From positions 62,001-126,000 of the forward strand of contig CAVSRU010000008.1 in NCBI GenBank assembly GCA_963730535.1: 64,000 nt of DNA, written 5' to 3'. Positions 51,824 to 60,735 of the stretch are shown one piece after another. The position numbers and the translations under genes were made by a program. Position 1 is the stretch's first letter; every line of letters starts with the position of its first letter. This DNA comes from DASSUW01 sp963730535 (GTDB taxonomy: Bacteria > Actinomycetota > Thermoleophilia > Solirubrobacterales > Solirubrobacteraceae). The notes below the pieces were generated by a model. It was not told the DNA's origin, did no database searches, and saw only the letters and a program-made list of their open reading frames with translations.

Positions 51824-54065
51824 GCAGCCGCACGCGGGTGGAGACGCGGCGTCGTGCGATGTTGCCCGCGCCGTCCCGCGCCGCGACGGCGACTGATGCC
51901 CGCAGCCTTCGCCCGGTTCGCAACGCGGTGAAGGCTCGTCCCGGGATCCGGAGATACACGGTCCGCGCGACGCCGCTCCGGAGGGAGGCGGTGCGCGCCT
52001 TCAGCCGCCGCCCGCCGATCCGGCCGTGCAGGCGCACGGTGCTTCTCTCGGACGCCCTGACGCGGACCCGCAGGTTGCGCCCGCGCTTCGTCAGGCGGAG
52101 GATCCGCGCGCGCACCGTGGGGGCGGTCCGGTCGGGCGTCGAGACGGGACCGTCGACGACCGGCGTCGTCGGCGCCGGTCGGTCGGTCCGGAGCCACACC
52201 CAGCCCGCCTCGCTCGGCGTGCCCGACGAGTCGAGCACGAACAGCATGTACCAGCCCGGGGGAGCCAGGGTTGCCGACGACGGCGCCCGCACCTCGAGGC
52301 CGCCCGGCTGCCGTGTGAGGACCTCGAGCTCGAGCCGGCGCTGGTTCATGTTGACGCCGTGCGTCGTCGCGGCGGGGGCGATGAGCACCGCCTTGTCGAC
52401 CGGCTGGGCGCCGGTCACGCCGACGCCGAACCGCTCCCCGTAGAGGACGCCGCCCGTGGCGCCCATCGGCGGAAGCGAAGTGATCGCCGGTCGCGGCGCG
52501 AGTGCCTCGCCGTCGAACAGGTATGGCGGCGAGTAGATCTCCGCCTTGTCGCCCGGCGTGCCCGGGTCAGGCACGTCGTTGACTGACCAGTAGTCGTCGC
52601 CGGCGGAGAGGACGCGCCCGTCCGGGAGCAGGACTGCCGTCGAGTGGTACGTGCGCCACTTCTGCTGCGCGGCTCCGAGCTGCCAGGCGGTGTCGACGCC
52701 AGGGCGCAGGAGCTCGACCTGCTTGAGCTGCGGCTTGCCGTCGGTCTCGTTCTGACCGTCGACGGATCCGATGCCCGAGCCGCCGCCGACGGTGACGAGC
52801 ATCCCGTCCGGCAGCTCGACGAGGTTCGCGTAGGCCCGACCGACGTTCTGATCCGGAACGAGGGGATCCGTCCACGTGGTCTGACCGACCTCGAGCGTGG
52901 CGGCGTTCGGCACCGCCGTGATCTGGTCCTCCGGCGTCTCGTACTCGCCGTAGCCGCCGATCACGGCGACGTGTGGGGTGCTGCCCCGCTCGCCGAACAG
53001 CAGCGCGGCCTGGCTGGCCTTGGCCCACCACGGGATCCGCCCGATCGGGCTCCAGGCCGAACCCATGGCCCCGGTGTCCAGGCGAGCCGGGTCGAGCAGC
53101 GCGGCCTGGGCGCTGTCCACGTCGTGCTCGTGACCGGCGAGCAGGACCTTGCCGTCGGGGAGCGCGAACAGGTGGGGGTACGAGCCCGAGTCGATCGTCC
53201 CCGGCTGGTGCAGCGTCAGCTGTCCGCGGCCCCCGCGACCGGCCGCCGGCGTGAAGACCTCGAGGTCCTGGTTCCAGACTCCGGCACCGTTCTCGTCGTA
53301 CCCCGCGACGACGACCGTGCGGCCGTCGGCCAGCTCGACCTGGGTCGGGTACCAGCGGCCCTTGCGCATTCGCGGCTGCTCGGACCAGCGCCGGGTCCAC
53401 GGGTCGAGCGTGTAGATCGTGTTCAGTCCGGCGAAGTCGGCGCCGGGCGTACCCGCCGGGGCACCGGTCGGGTACGCGAGGTTGCCGCCGGTGAGCAGCA
53501 CCTCGCCCGACGGGAGCAGCGACTGCCCGGAGCAGAAGAACGGCACGTGGTCCAGGTCGCCGTCGCCGTCGATGTCCGCCTGCGGCGCTGGGACCTGATC
53601 CAGCCTGCCGGACTTGGGATTCCAGATCCAGATCTCGGTGACGTTCTCGCGTGCCGGGGTCTGGCCTGCCGGCGCCCGGCCCCAGAACATGACCTCGCCG
53701 GTCGGGATCACCACGGAGTTCAGGGCCCACGTGGGGAAGTCGATGAGGTTGGCCTCCCAACGGCCGACCTGGTCGGCGGGGTCGAGCGCAGCGGCGATCC
53801 GGGTCGCCTCCGCCGCCGCCTCACGCGACGCCTGCCGCTCGAGCCGGCTGCGCTCCGCGGCCGGCTTGGCGAGCCACTGCCGCAGCGCCTCGCGCTGGAG
53901 CTCGTGCTCACGAGCGTGGTCGGCTCCGAGTGCGGCCGCCTCCGCCTCGAACAACGCCTGCTCGCTCGGGCCGGCTCCGCCCGGATGCGCGCAGGCCGCG
54001 GCCGGAAGCCCCGCGGAGGCCACCACGGCCGCCACCGCCATCCACATCCGTGCGAGCGTTGCCAT
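51810..54065 (-). CDS. Galactose-oxidase-like copper radical oxidase, exported (751 aa)
   Basis: Signal peptide (residues 1-26). A helical region (35-95) precedes a kelch-type beta-propeller and a C-terminal DUF1929 domain. Alignment by eye with galactose oxidase shows every copper-site residue: C178 (PFFCSGQSLLPSG) and Y239 (GRWYPTQ) for the Tyr-Cys cofactor, Y473-H474 (TYHSTAVLLPDGRV) and H569 (TTHGVNMNQRR). Residues 640-751 form an extra basic beta domain seen in other exported proteins of this order. It should oxidise an alcohol or aldehyde to give peroxide. TACGTT lies 9 nt before ATG 54065. Confidence 0.88.
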   Translation of the reverse strand: MATLARMWMAVAAVVASAGLPAAACAHPGGAGPSEQALFEAEAAALGADHAREHELQREALRQWLAKPAAERSRLERQASREAAAEATRIAAALDPADQVGRWEANLIDFPTWALNSVVIPTGEVMFWGRAPAGQTPARENVTEIWIWNPKSGRLDQVPAPQADIDGDGDLDHVPFFCSGQSLLPSGEVLLTGGNLAYPTGAPAGTPGADFAGLNTIYTLDPWTRRWSEQPRMRKGRWYPTQVELADGRTVVVAGYDENGAGVWNQDLEVFTPAAGRGGRGQLTLHQPGTIDSGSYPHLFALPDGKVLLAGHEHDVDSAQAALLDPARLDTGAMGSAWSPIGRIPWWAKASQAALLFGERGSTPHVAVIGGYGEYETPEDQITAVPNAATLEVGQTTWTDPLVPDQNVGRAYANLVELPDGMLVTVGGGSGIGSVDGQNETDGKPQLKQVELLRPGVDTAWQLGAAQQKWRTYHSTAVLLPDGRVLSAGDDYWSVNDVPDPGTPGDKAEIYSPPYLFDGEALAPRPAITSLPPMGATGGVLYGERFGVGVTGAQPVDKAVLIAPAATTHGVNMNQRRLELEVLTRQPGGLEVRAPSSATLAPPGWYMLFVLDSSGTPSEAGWVWLRTDRPAPTTPVVDGPVSTPDRTAPTVRARILRLTKRGRNLRVRVRASERSTVRLHGRIGGRRLKARTASLRSGVARTVYLRIPGRAFTALRTGRRLRASVAVAARDGAGNIARRRVSTRVRLPTGT

Positions 54066-54363
54066 CCTGGAGTCAACGTAGCGCCGGCCCCGTCCATTGC
54101 ACGCCAAACAGGTGTCCAACGGGCCAAAAAGCTGAAGCTCGCTAGTGCGGGAGGGTCGGGCTGCCCATCCCCAACAGCCGGATCAGGCCGCGCGTGGGGT
54201 ACTACATGACCAGCCCCAGCGCGACCGCTGACCCTCCCGCCTAGCTTTGCAATTCAGCGTCTCTCGCCCTTGTCTCGGTATCCCGCGGCGCCGCCTAAAG
54301 GGAGAGGTCCGAAAATGAACAGATGACGTCACCGTTCGGGCTCGCCCGCGCGTTCAGCCGAGA
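54066..54363. other. 298-bp gap without a supported gene
   Basis: I see no credible coding frame. The only structure is the inverted repeat at 54141-54245. Composition is less coding-like, with short A and T runs (CCAAAAAGC, GCAATTCAGC). Confidence 0.5.
54141..54245. repeat. Inverted repeat enclosing 72 bp
   Basis: Left arm GCTAGTGCGGGAGGGTC (54141-54157), right arm GACCCTCCCGCCTAGC (54230-54245); complementary except for one extra base. It could be a small decayed mobile element or a long hairpin. Confidence 0.45.
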
Positions 54364-54576
54364 TTAGATGCCGGATCGACCAGCGGGGACGCGACGGTCG
54401 TCCGGTGGCGTCGGATCGTTCCGGCTGATGACTCGAACGCCGGCGCCGAAGATGATGACCAGCCCCACCGCGAGCACGATCGCCCCCGCCGCGCCGTCGA
54501 GCACCAGCAGGCCGATGGCACTGAGCACCACGCCGAGCGCGAACCATGGCCACGCACTGTTCCTGAGCACGCTCAT
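54364..54576 (-). CDS. Small two-helix membrane protein (70 aa)
   Basis: Two hydrophobic helices, WFALGVVLSAIGLLVLDGAA and GAIVLAVGLVIIFGAGV, follow a short MSVLRNSAWP head; the tail is polar and Pro/Arg-rich. AGGAGG lies 6 nt before the ATG, a strong ribosome site. Overlaps the preceding 38-aa frame by TGATG. Family unknown. Confidence 0.7.
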   Translation of the reverse strand: MSVLRNSAWPWFALGVVLSAIGLLVLDGAAGAIVLAVGLVIIFGAGVRVISRNDPTPPDDRRVPAGRSGI

Positions 54577-54692
54577 CACGAGCCTCCTAGAAGCCACCGG
54601 AAACGAACCCGCCCATCCCGCTCGAGCCTGAGACGCTTCGTCTCGCGCCTGCGCGCGGCCCAACGGGGCTTTGATTCCTTCTGCTCGGCCAC
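54576..54692 (-). CDS. Possible 38-aa basic protein
   Basis: Reads VAEQKESKPRWAARRRETKR then LRLERDGRVRFRWLLGGS. GGAGG lies 6 nt before the GTG, and its stop couples to the next gene as TGATG. Third-base GC is good at the start and poorer at the end, so the frame may itself be shortened. Function unknown. Confidence 0.4.
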   Translation of the reverse strand: MAEQKESKPRWAARRRETKRLRLERDGRVRFRWLLGGS

Positions 54693-54779
54693 GACGAACC
54701 TCCGATGTCCTGGGAGACGACTCTACAGCGATGACCGACGTCACGTGTGTCCTCGCGGAAGGCCTCCCTGGTGTGACTT

Positions 54780-54858
54780 GAGGCGCGATCCGCGCCTCCT
54801 CGACGCCGTAGGCGCGGGCGGCGCTTCACCCAGTTCGGGTGATGCGGGGTGATCCCGC
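54780..54858. promoter_or_regulatory. Three consecutive hairpins ahead of the transport/peptidase operon
   Basis: GAGGCGCG-ATC-CGCGCCTC (54780-54798), TCACCC-AGTTC-GGGTGA (54826-54842) and GCGGG-GTGAT-CCCGC (54844-54858), all perfect stems. They lie 43-121 bp before ATG 54901. A TACATA or TACGTT box (54862-54871) follows, so they may be protein-binding sites; if transcription starts further up they would be a structured leader. Confidence 0.4.
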
Positions 54859-54900
54859 GCGTACATACGTTTGCGGCGGCAAGCAAAGGAGGCCGGTGCT

Positions 54901-56358
54901 ATGGCATCGATGGATGTGCCCGCCGATGGGGCGGCGGCGGTACCCAAGGCGGCCACGATCGTCAAACCGACCTACATCACGTGGGTGACGTTGGCGTTCA
55001 TGACGACCGCGTCGGTGGCGAGCCTGCGCAGCGCGCCGACGATGGCGGTCTACGGCCTGACGTGCGTGTTCCTCTACCTGGTGCCGGCGATCATCTTCCT
55101 GCTGCCGCAGTCGCTGGTCGCGGCTGAGCTGGCGTCGGGGTGGAGCGGCGGTGTCTTCCGCTGGGTGAGCGAGGGCCTCTCGGCCAGGTGGGGGCTGCTG
55201 GCGGTGTGGTGCCAGTTCGCGATGACGATCTTCTACTACCCCACGCTGCTGGGCTTCGTCGCGAGCACGTTGGCCTACGTGTTCAACCCCGACCTCGCGG
55301 ACAACGGCGTGTACACGGGCATCGTCATCGTCGTCGTGTTCTGGCTCGGCGTGTTCATGTCGGCGCGCGGCGGCACGGGCGGGATCGCGAAGCTCGCGTC
55401 GAGCGGCCTGCTCGTCGGCACGCTGATCCCTGGGGCGCTGCTGGTCATCCTCGGGATCGTCTACCTGCTCCAGGACAACTCGTCGGCCGCGCCGATGGAC
55501 GCCGACCACCTGATCCCGCAGTGGACGGGGATCGCGAGCCTGGTGCTGATCGTGAACAACTTCCTGTCCTACTCGGGGATGGAGATGAACTCGGTGCACG
55601 TCGGCTCGCTTCGCGACCCCAAGAGCGAGTTCCCGCGCGCGATGTTCTTCGCCTGCGGGCTCGTGCTGCTGATCTTCATCCTGCCGGCGCTCGCGATCAG
55701 CTGGGTGATCCCCGCCGAGGAGCTGAGCCTCACCGCCGGAGTGATGCAGGCGTTCGACGCCTTCTTCGCGTACTTCGACCTGCAGATCCTGGTCCCGATC
55801 GTCGCCATCGCGCTGGTCTGCGCGTCGGCGGGCGGCATGCTCACCTGGCTCTCGGGCCCCTCCAAGGGCCTGCTGCTGATCGCACGGCGTGAGGGCTACC
55901 TGCCGCCGTTCTTCCAGCACCAGAACGAGAACGAGGTCGCCGTCAACATCCTCGTGGTCCAAGGCGCGGTCACGACCGTGATCGCGCTGCTCTACGCGCT
56001 CGTGCCGTCGGTGTCGAGCGCCTACTGGATCCTCAGCGTGATGACGACCCAGGTCTACCTGATCGTCTACCTGCTGATGTTCGTCGCCGCCGTCAAGCTG
56101 CGCCGCACCCAGCCCGACGTCGAGCGCGGCTATACGGCTCCGGCCCTCACGTTCCTCTGCGTCATGGGCTTCCTGGCCTCCGCCGCGGCGATCCTCATCG
56201 GCTTCGTGCCGCCGTCGCAGTTCGAGAACGGCAGTGACGTGGCGTACGTCGGGCTGATCCTGGCCGGCACGGTGCTGCTCGGCCTGCTCCCACCGTGGCT
56301 GTTCCTTAAGCGGCGGAAGCCCAGCTGGAAGGTCGCGGACGCGGAGAAGGCGTCATGA
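54901..56358 (+). CDS. Amino-acid antiporter of the GadC-like APC family (485 aa)
   Basis: Twelve helices. The N-terminal helix contains TLAFMTTASVASLRSAPTMA, then YGLTCVFLYLVPAIIFLLPQ and SGWSGGVFRWVSEGLSARWG, the pattern of glutamate:GABA-type antiporters. Middle LVLIVNNFLSYSGMEMNSVH and later RREGYLPPFFQHQNENEVAV are also APC-type. Substrate unknown. GGAGG 8 nt before the ATG. First gene of a seven-gene operon running to 63316; it overlaps the next gene by 4 bp. Confidence 0.9.
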   Translation: MASMDVPADGAAAVPKAATIVKPTYITWVTLAFMTTASVASLRSAPTMAVYGLTCVFLYLVPAIIFLLPQSLVAAELASGWSGGVFRWVSEGLSARWGLLAVWCQFAMTIFYYPTLLGFVASTLAYVFNPDLADNGVYTGIVIVVVFWLGVFMSARGGTGGIAKLASSGLLVGTLIPGALLVILGIVYLLQDNSSAAPMDADHLIPQWTGIASLVLIVNNFLSYSGMEMNSVHVGSLRDPKSEFPRAMFFACGLVLLIFILPALAISWVIPAEELSLTAGVMQAFDAFFAYFDLQILVPIVAIALVCASAGGMLTWLSGPSKGLLLIARREGYLPPFFQHQNENEVAVNILVVQGAVTTVIALLYALVPSVSSAYWILSVMTTQVYLIVYLLMFVAAVKLRRTQPDVERGYTAPALTFLCVMGFLASAAAILIGFVPPSQFENGSDVAYVGLILAGTVLLGLLPPWLFLKRRKPSWKVADAEKAS

Positions 56359-56768
56359 GAGTCGTGTATTGGATCATCGGCGCGGTCGTCGTGGTGCTCT
56401 GTGTCGTCGGCCTCATTACGTACAGCGGAGAGCGCGAGACCCAGCAGGCGCAGGACAAGGCGCAGGAGCTGACGCAGAAGCTCGAGGCCGCGGGGCTGCG
56501 GGCGCCCGAGGACCCCGACATCTTCGTGCGCACGCTCGGCAGCGACGGCGGCAACGTCTGCGAGAACCCGGCGACCGCGCTCGGCAAGGCGAACCTCCTG
56601 GCCCAGCTCACCAACGGCGCGTCGTTCGTCGGGCAGCGGCCCGTCATCGTCGACCGGCGCGTCCTGCAGGGCGAGGCGCTGATTCTCGAGACCTACTGCC
56701 CGGACGTCCTGGAGGACTATCGGGAGGCGATCGACGAGCTGAAGACCGACGGCGTGCTCAAGGACTGA
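56355..56768 (+). CDS. Membrane-anchored extracytoplasmic protein (137 aa)
   Basis: One N-terminal anchor helix (VVYWIIGAVVVVLCVVGLIT), a short coiled coil (RETQQAQDKAQELTQKLEAAG) and a compact domain with two Cys residues (GGNVCENPATALGKANLL, ILETYCPDVLEDYREAI) that could form a disulfide. No family is recognised. ATGA overlap with the antiporter and TGATG overlap with the exporter that follows suggest an accessory subunit of one of these transporters. Confidence 0.75.
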   Translation: MRVVYWIIGAVVVVLCVVGLITYSGERETQQAQDKAQELTQKLEAAGLRAPEDPDIFVRTLGSDGGNVCENPATALGKANLLAQLTNGASFVGQRPVIVDRRVLQGEALILETYCPDVLEDYREAIDELKTDGVLKD

Positions 56769-58249
56769 TGGCGGCGCCCGACCGTCCGGCTGCGCGCGGC
56801 GTACTGCTCGCCGCGTGCGTGTCGGCGCTTGTGGTCAACGCCAACACGTCGGCCGTGACGATCCTGCTGCCCTCGATCAGCGAGGACGTCGACTCGCCGG
56901 TCACCACCCTCCAGTGGGCGGTGACCGGCTACTCGCTGGTCGGCGCCGCCGTAATCGTCACCTCCGGCGCGCTCGGCGACGTGCTCGGGCGCCGCAAGGT
57001 CTTCCTCGGCGGGCTGCTGCTGTTTATCGGCTCGTGTGCGCTGATCGCGCTGTCGACCTCCGGTGCCGGTGTGATCGGCGGGCGCATGATTCAGGGCGCG
57101 TCGGGTGCGACGATCCTCGCCTGCGGCATGAGCCTGCTGTCGGTCGCGTCGTCCGGCAAAGGGCAGATGAAGGCGATCACGCTGTGGGGCGCGATGTCGG
57201 CAGCAGGTGGCGCGCTCGGGCCCCTACTCGGCGGCGTGCTGGTCGACACCACCGGCTGGCAGGGCCTGTTCTGGATCGACGCCGCGGTCGCCGCCGTCTG
57301 TATTCCCGTGACCCTGCGCAGCGTCGCGGAGTCCCGCGACCCCGAGCGCTCACGCTCGCTCGACTGGGCGGGCACCGCGCTCGTCGCGGTCGCCCTCGCG
57401 CCGATCGTGCTTGCGCTCAGCAAGGGCAACGATTGGGGCTGGACGTCGGCGGCCACGCTCGGCTCGCTCGCGGTCGGCATCCTCGGCGCCATCGGATTCA
57501 TCCACGTCGAGCGCCGGGTGGAGGCGCCGCTCGTCGACCTGGAGCTGCTGCGCAATCGCGTGCTCGTCGGCGCGACGCTGGCGATCCTGATCGTGGCCGG
57601 GACGATCAACGGGCTGATGTACGTCCTCAGCCTCTACTTCCAGGATCCCGCCGCGCTCGGCCTGAGCGCCTTCCAGACGGGGCTGGCGACGCTGCCAGCG
57701 GCCGCCGCCATGATCGCCATCACGCCGGCGATCACCCCGCTCGCGGGCAAGCTCGGCGGGGCGAGAGCGGTGGGTCTCGGCTTCGCGCTCGCGGCCGTGG
57801 GCTTCGCCTACCTCGCCTCCGTGGACGCGTCCTGGGAGTACGCGGCGTTCCTGGTCCCGCTGATCGTGTTGTCGGTCGGCCTCGGCCTCGCCAACGGGCC
57901 GGCGTCGTCGGGCTCGACGTCGGCCGTGCCCGCCGACCAGGTCGGCTCCGCGTCCGGGATCTCGAACATGGCCCGCTACGTCGGCGCCGCCGTAGCGGTG
58001 GCGGCCGTGGCGATGATCAACAGCTCGGTGACCGAGAACCACCGCGAGGCGGGCGCTTCGGCCGCCGAAGCGCTCGCGGCCGGCCTCGCAAGCTCGGCGC
58101 TGATGATGGCCATTCTCTCCGCTTCCGGCATCCTGCTCGTCGCCTTCCTGCGCCGCTACCGCCCGGCGCGGGCGCGCGCGGTCGACCGCGCCGCCGCCGC
58201 CGCCGTCACGGCCCACACGATCCCCACCCAACCATCTTCGGCCCCGTGA
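56768..58249 (+). CDS. MFS drug/metabolite exporter of the DHA2 (14-helix) group (493 aa)
   Basis: Motif A-like loop GALGDVLGRRKVFLGGLLLF (about residues 68-87), motif C-like GAMSAAGGALGPLLGGVLVD (about 140-160) and a long, mostly hydrophobic sequence with about 14 helices typify EmrB/QacA-type proton-driven exporters. The end is a basic, Ala-rich cytoplasmic tail. Within this operon it probably exports a peptide, amino acid or a product of the linked peptidases. Ends 12 bp before the M20 peptidase gene. Confidence 0.9.
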   Translation: MAAPDRPAARGVLLAACVSALVVNANTSAVTILLPSISEDVDSPVTTLQWAVTGYSLVGAAVIVTSGALGDVLGRRKVFLGGLLLFIGSCALIALSTSGAGVIGGRMIQGASGATILACGMSLLSVASSGKGQMKAITLWGAMSAAGGALGPLLGGVLVDTTGWQGLFWIDAAVAAVCIPVTLRSVAESRDPERSRSLDWAGTALVAVALAPIVLALSKGNDWGWTSAATLGSLAVGILGAIGFIHVERRVEAPLVDLELLRNRVLVGATLAILIVAGTINGLMYVLSLYFQDPAALGLSAFQTGLATLPAAAAMIAITPAITPLAGKLGGARAVGLGFALAAVGFAYLASVDASWEYAAFLVPLIVLSVGLGLANGPASSGSTSAVPADQVGSASGISNMARYVGAAVAVAAVAMINSSVTENHREAGASAAEALAAGLASSALMMAILSASGILLVAFLRRYRPARARAVDRAAAAAVTAHTIPTQPSSAP

Positions 58250-58261
58250 GAAGGAGTCGCC

Positions 58262-59623
58262 ATGCCCGTTGACGAACTGCGCCCCGCCGTCCACGGGCTC
58301 ATGGGGCGCGCGAAGGCTGACTTGGGCGAGCTCGTCTCGTTCAAGTCCGTCGCCGATCCCAAGCAGTATCCGCCCGAGGAGTGCGACAAGGCGGCGCAGT
58401 GGGTGGTCGACGCGTTCACCGACGTCGGCCTCCAGGACGTCGCGGCCTCGCCGACGCCCGACGGCAGCAAGGCCGTCCACGGACACGCGCCCGGACCGCC
58501 GGGCACGCCGACCGTACTGCTCTACTCGCACTACGACGTGCAGCCGCCGCTCGGCGAGGAAGCCTGGACGAGCCCGGTGTGGGAGCTGACCGAGCGCGAC
58601 GGGCGCTGGTACGGGCGCGGGGCGGCCGACTGCAAGGGCAACATCGTCATGCACCTCACGGCGCTGCGCGCGCTGCGGGAGGTCGACGGCGGCTTCCCGT
58701 GCGGCATCAAGGTGATCTGCGAGGGGAGCGAGGAGCAGGGGACGGGTGGCCTGGAGGCGTTCGTGCCCGAGAACGCGGACCTCCTCCGGGCCGACACGAT
58801 CCTGGTCGTCGACACCGGCAACTTCGCCGTTGGCGTTCCCACGCTCACGACGACGCTGCGCGGCATGACCAGCGTCGACATCACGCTCACCGCGCTCGGC
58901 AGCGCGATGCACTCGGGCATGTTCGGAGGGCCCGCCCCCGACCCGGTCGTCGCCCTCATCCAGATCCTGTCGACGCTACACGACGTGCACGGCAACACGA
59001 CGGTCGACGGCATCGACGCGTCGCAGACGTGGACCGGCGTCGAGTATCCGGCGGAGCAGTTCCGGGCCGACGCGAACGTGCTCGACGGCGTCAAGCTGAT
59101 GGGCGACGGCAACCCCGCCGACCTGCTGTGGGCGCGCCCGTCCGCCACGGTGCTCGGGATCGACGTCCCGCCCGTCATCGGATCGTCGTCCGCCGTCCAG
59201 GCGTCGGCGGCCGCGCGCATCAGCCTGCGGCTGCCGCCTGGGATGACCGGCAAGGACGCGCAGGACGGGCTCGTCGCTCACCTCGAGTCACGGATCCCGT
59301 GGAGGCTGCACCACACGATCGAGCGCGTCGCCGTCGGCGACCCGTTCATCGGCTCGCTCGACGGGCCGGGGTTCGAGGCGATGCGGGAGGCGATGGAGGA
59401 GGCGTTCGGCCGGTCGATGACGACTGAGGGGCAGGGCGGCTCGATCCCGCTCTGCAACGTGCTCGCCGAGACGTACCCCGACGCCGAGATAATGCTGCTC
59501 GGCGTCGAGGAGCCGAAGTGCCTCATCCACGCGCCGAACGAGAGCGTCGATCCGTCCGAGATCGAGCGCATCGCGCTGGCCGAGGCGCTGTTCCTCGTGA
59601 ACTACGCGGAGGTGCGGCGATGA
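58262..59623 (+). CDS. M20-family dipeptidase (453 aa)
   Basis: Dizinc exopeptidase of the carnosinase/PepV-like group. Metal and catalytic residues: H90 and D92 (LLYSHYDVQPP), bridging D123 (GRGAADCKGN), E157/E158 (CEGSEEQGTGG), Asp in ILVVDTGNF and His in CLIHAPNESV near the end. The small dimerisation domain occupies about 195-310 (GMTSVDITLTALGSAMHSGM). AGAAGGAG lies 8 nt before the ATG, making this a fresh ribosome-entry point in the operon. Likely cytoplasmic and breaks dipeptides that enter by the linked transporters. Confidence 0.92.
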   Translation: MPVDELRPAVHGLMGRAKADLGELVSFKSVADPKQYPPEECDKAAQWVVDAFTDVGLQDVAASPTPDGSKAVHGHAPGPPGTPTVLLYSHYDVQPPLGEEAWTSPVWELTERDGRWYGRGAADCKGNIVMHLTALRALREVDGGFPCGIKVICEGSEEQGTGGLEAFVPENADLLRADTILVVDTGNFAVGVPTLTTTLRGMTSVDITLTALGSAMHSGMFGGPAPDPVVALIQILSTLHDVHGNTTVDGIDASQTWTGVEYPAEQFRADANVLDGVKLMGDGNPADLLWARPSATVLGIDVPPVIGSSSAVQASAAARISLRLPPGMTGKDAQDGLVAHLESRIPWRLHHTIERVAVGDPFIGSLDGPGFEAMREAMEEAFGRSMTTEGQGGSIPLCNVLAETYPDAEIMLLGVEEPKCLIHAPNESVDPSEIERIALAEALFLVNYAEVRR

Positions 59624-60735
59624 CACGTCCGTTCACCGCCGAGGACTTCGGGCGAAGGCTGACGCGTGCGGCGCGGCAGGCGGCGGATGCCGGGCTGACC
59701 GGTGTGCTCGTGACGCCGGGACCCGATCTGTTGTACCTGACCGGGTACGCGCCGATCGCCATCACCGAGCGGATCACGATGCTCGTCGTCCCCGCGCGAG
59801 GCGAGCCGTCGCTGATCGTCCCGATCCTCGAGCGGCCCGACGCCGAGGCGGCGCCCGCCGCCGCCGCGCTGTCGGTACACGACTGGACGGACGGGACCGA
59901 CCCGTACGAGGCGACGGCGGCGCTCCTGGACGCGCGGGGGCGATACGCGATCTCCGACCCGGCGTGGGCGATGCATCTGCTCGGCCTGCAGCGCACGCTG
60001 CCCGAGACGAGCTACGTGTCGATGACGACCGCGCTTCCCATGCTCCGCGCGGTCAAGGGTGACGACGAGCTCGAGCGGCTCGCCGCCGCAGGCGCCGCGG
60101 CCGACGCGAGCCTCGAGGAGATCGTCGGCGTCCGGTTCGCCGGGCGCACCGAGAACGACATCGCTGCCGACCTCGCCGGCTTCCTGCGCAAGCACGGGCA
60201 CTCACAGGTCGACTTCACGGTCGTCGGCTCCGGGCCGAACGGCGCCAACCCGCATCACGAGATGAGCGACCGGACGATCCAGGAAGGAGACATGGTCGTG
60301 CTCGACTTCGGCGGTCTCAAGGACGGCTACGGGTCGGACACGACCCGCACCGTCCATGTCGGCGAGGCCACCGACGAGGAACGCAAGGTCTTCGAGATCG
60401 TGCGCGAGGCCCAGCAGGCGGGCTTCGAGGCCGTGCGCCCGGGAGTCGCCTGCGAGGAGGTCGACCGCGCGGCGCGCAAGGTGATCGCCGATGCCGGCTA
60501 CGGCGAGTACTTCATCCACCGGGTCGGGCACGGGATCGGGCTGACAACCCACGAGCCGCCGTACATGATCGAGGGGGAGAAGCGCCTGATGGAGCCCGGC
60601 ATGTGCTTCTCCATCGAGCCCGGCATCTACCTCCCCGGCCGCTTCGGCGTGCGCATCGAGGACATCGTGACGGTCACCGAGGATGGCGGCCGCCGCCTAA
60701 ACAACACCCACCGCGAGATGCGGATCGTCTCCTGA
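59620..60735 (+). CDS. M24-family Xaa-Pro aminopeptidase-like protein (371 aa)
   Basis: Creatinase-like N-terminal domain (DLLYLTGYAPIAITERITML, near residues 30-50) and a pita-bread C-terminal domain with all five metal ligands: D in MVVLDFGGLK, D in GSDTTRTVHVG, H in HRVGHGIGLTTHE, E in MCFSIEPGIYLPG and E in VRIEDIVTVTE. Xaa-Pro or dipeptidase activity expected. Translationally coupled: ATGA overlap with the M20 gene and CTGA overlap with the next frame. Confidence 0.92.
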   Translation: MTRPFTAEDFGRRLTRAARQAADAGLTGVLVTPGPDLLYLTGYAPIAITERITMLVVPARGEPSLIVPILERPDAEAAPAAAALSVHDWTDGTDPYEATAALLDARGRYAISDPAWAMHLLGLQRTLPETSYVSMTTALPMLRAVKGDDELERLAAAGAAADASLEEIVGVRFAGRTENDIAADLAGFLRKHGHSQVDFTVVGSGPNGANPHHEMSDRTIQEGDMVVLDFGGLKDGYGSDTTRTVHVGEATDEERKVFEIVREAQQAGFEAVRPGVACEEVDRAARKVIADAGYGEYFIHRVGHGIGLTTHEPPYMIEGEKRLMEPGMCFSIEPGIYLPGRFGVRIEDIVTVTEDGGRRLNNTHREMRIVS

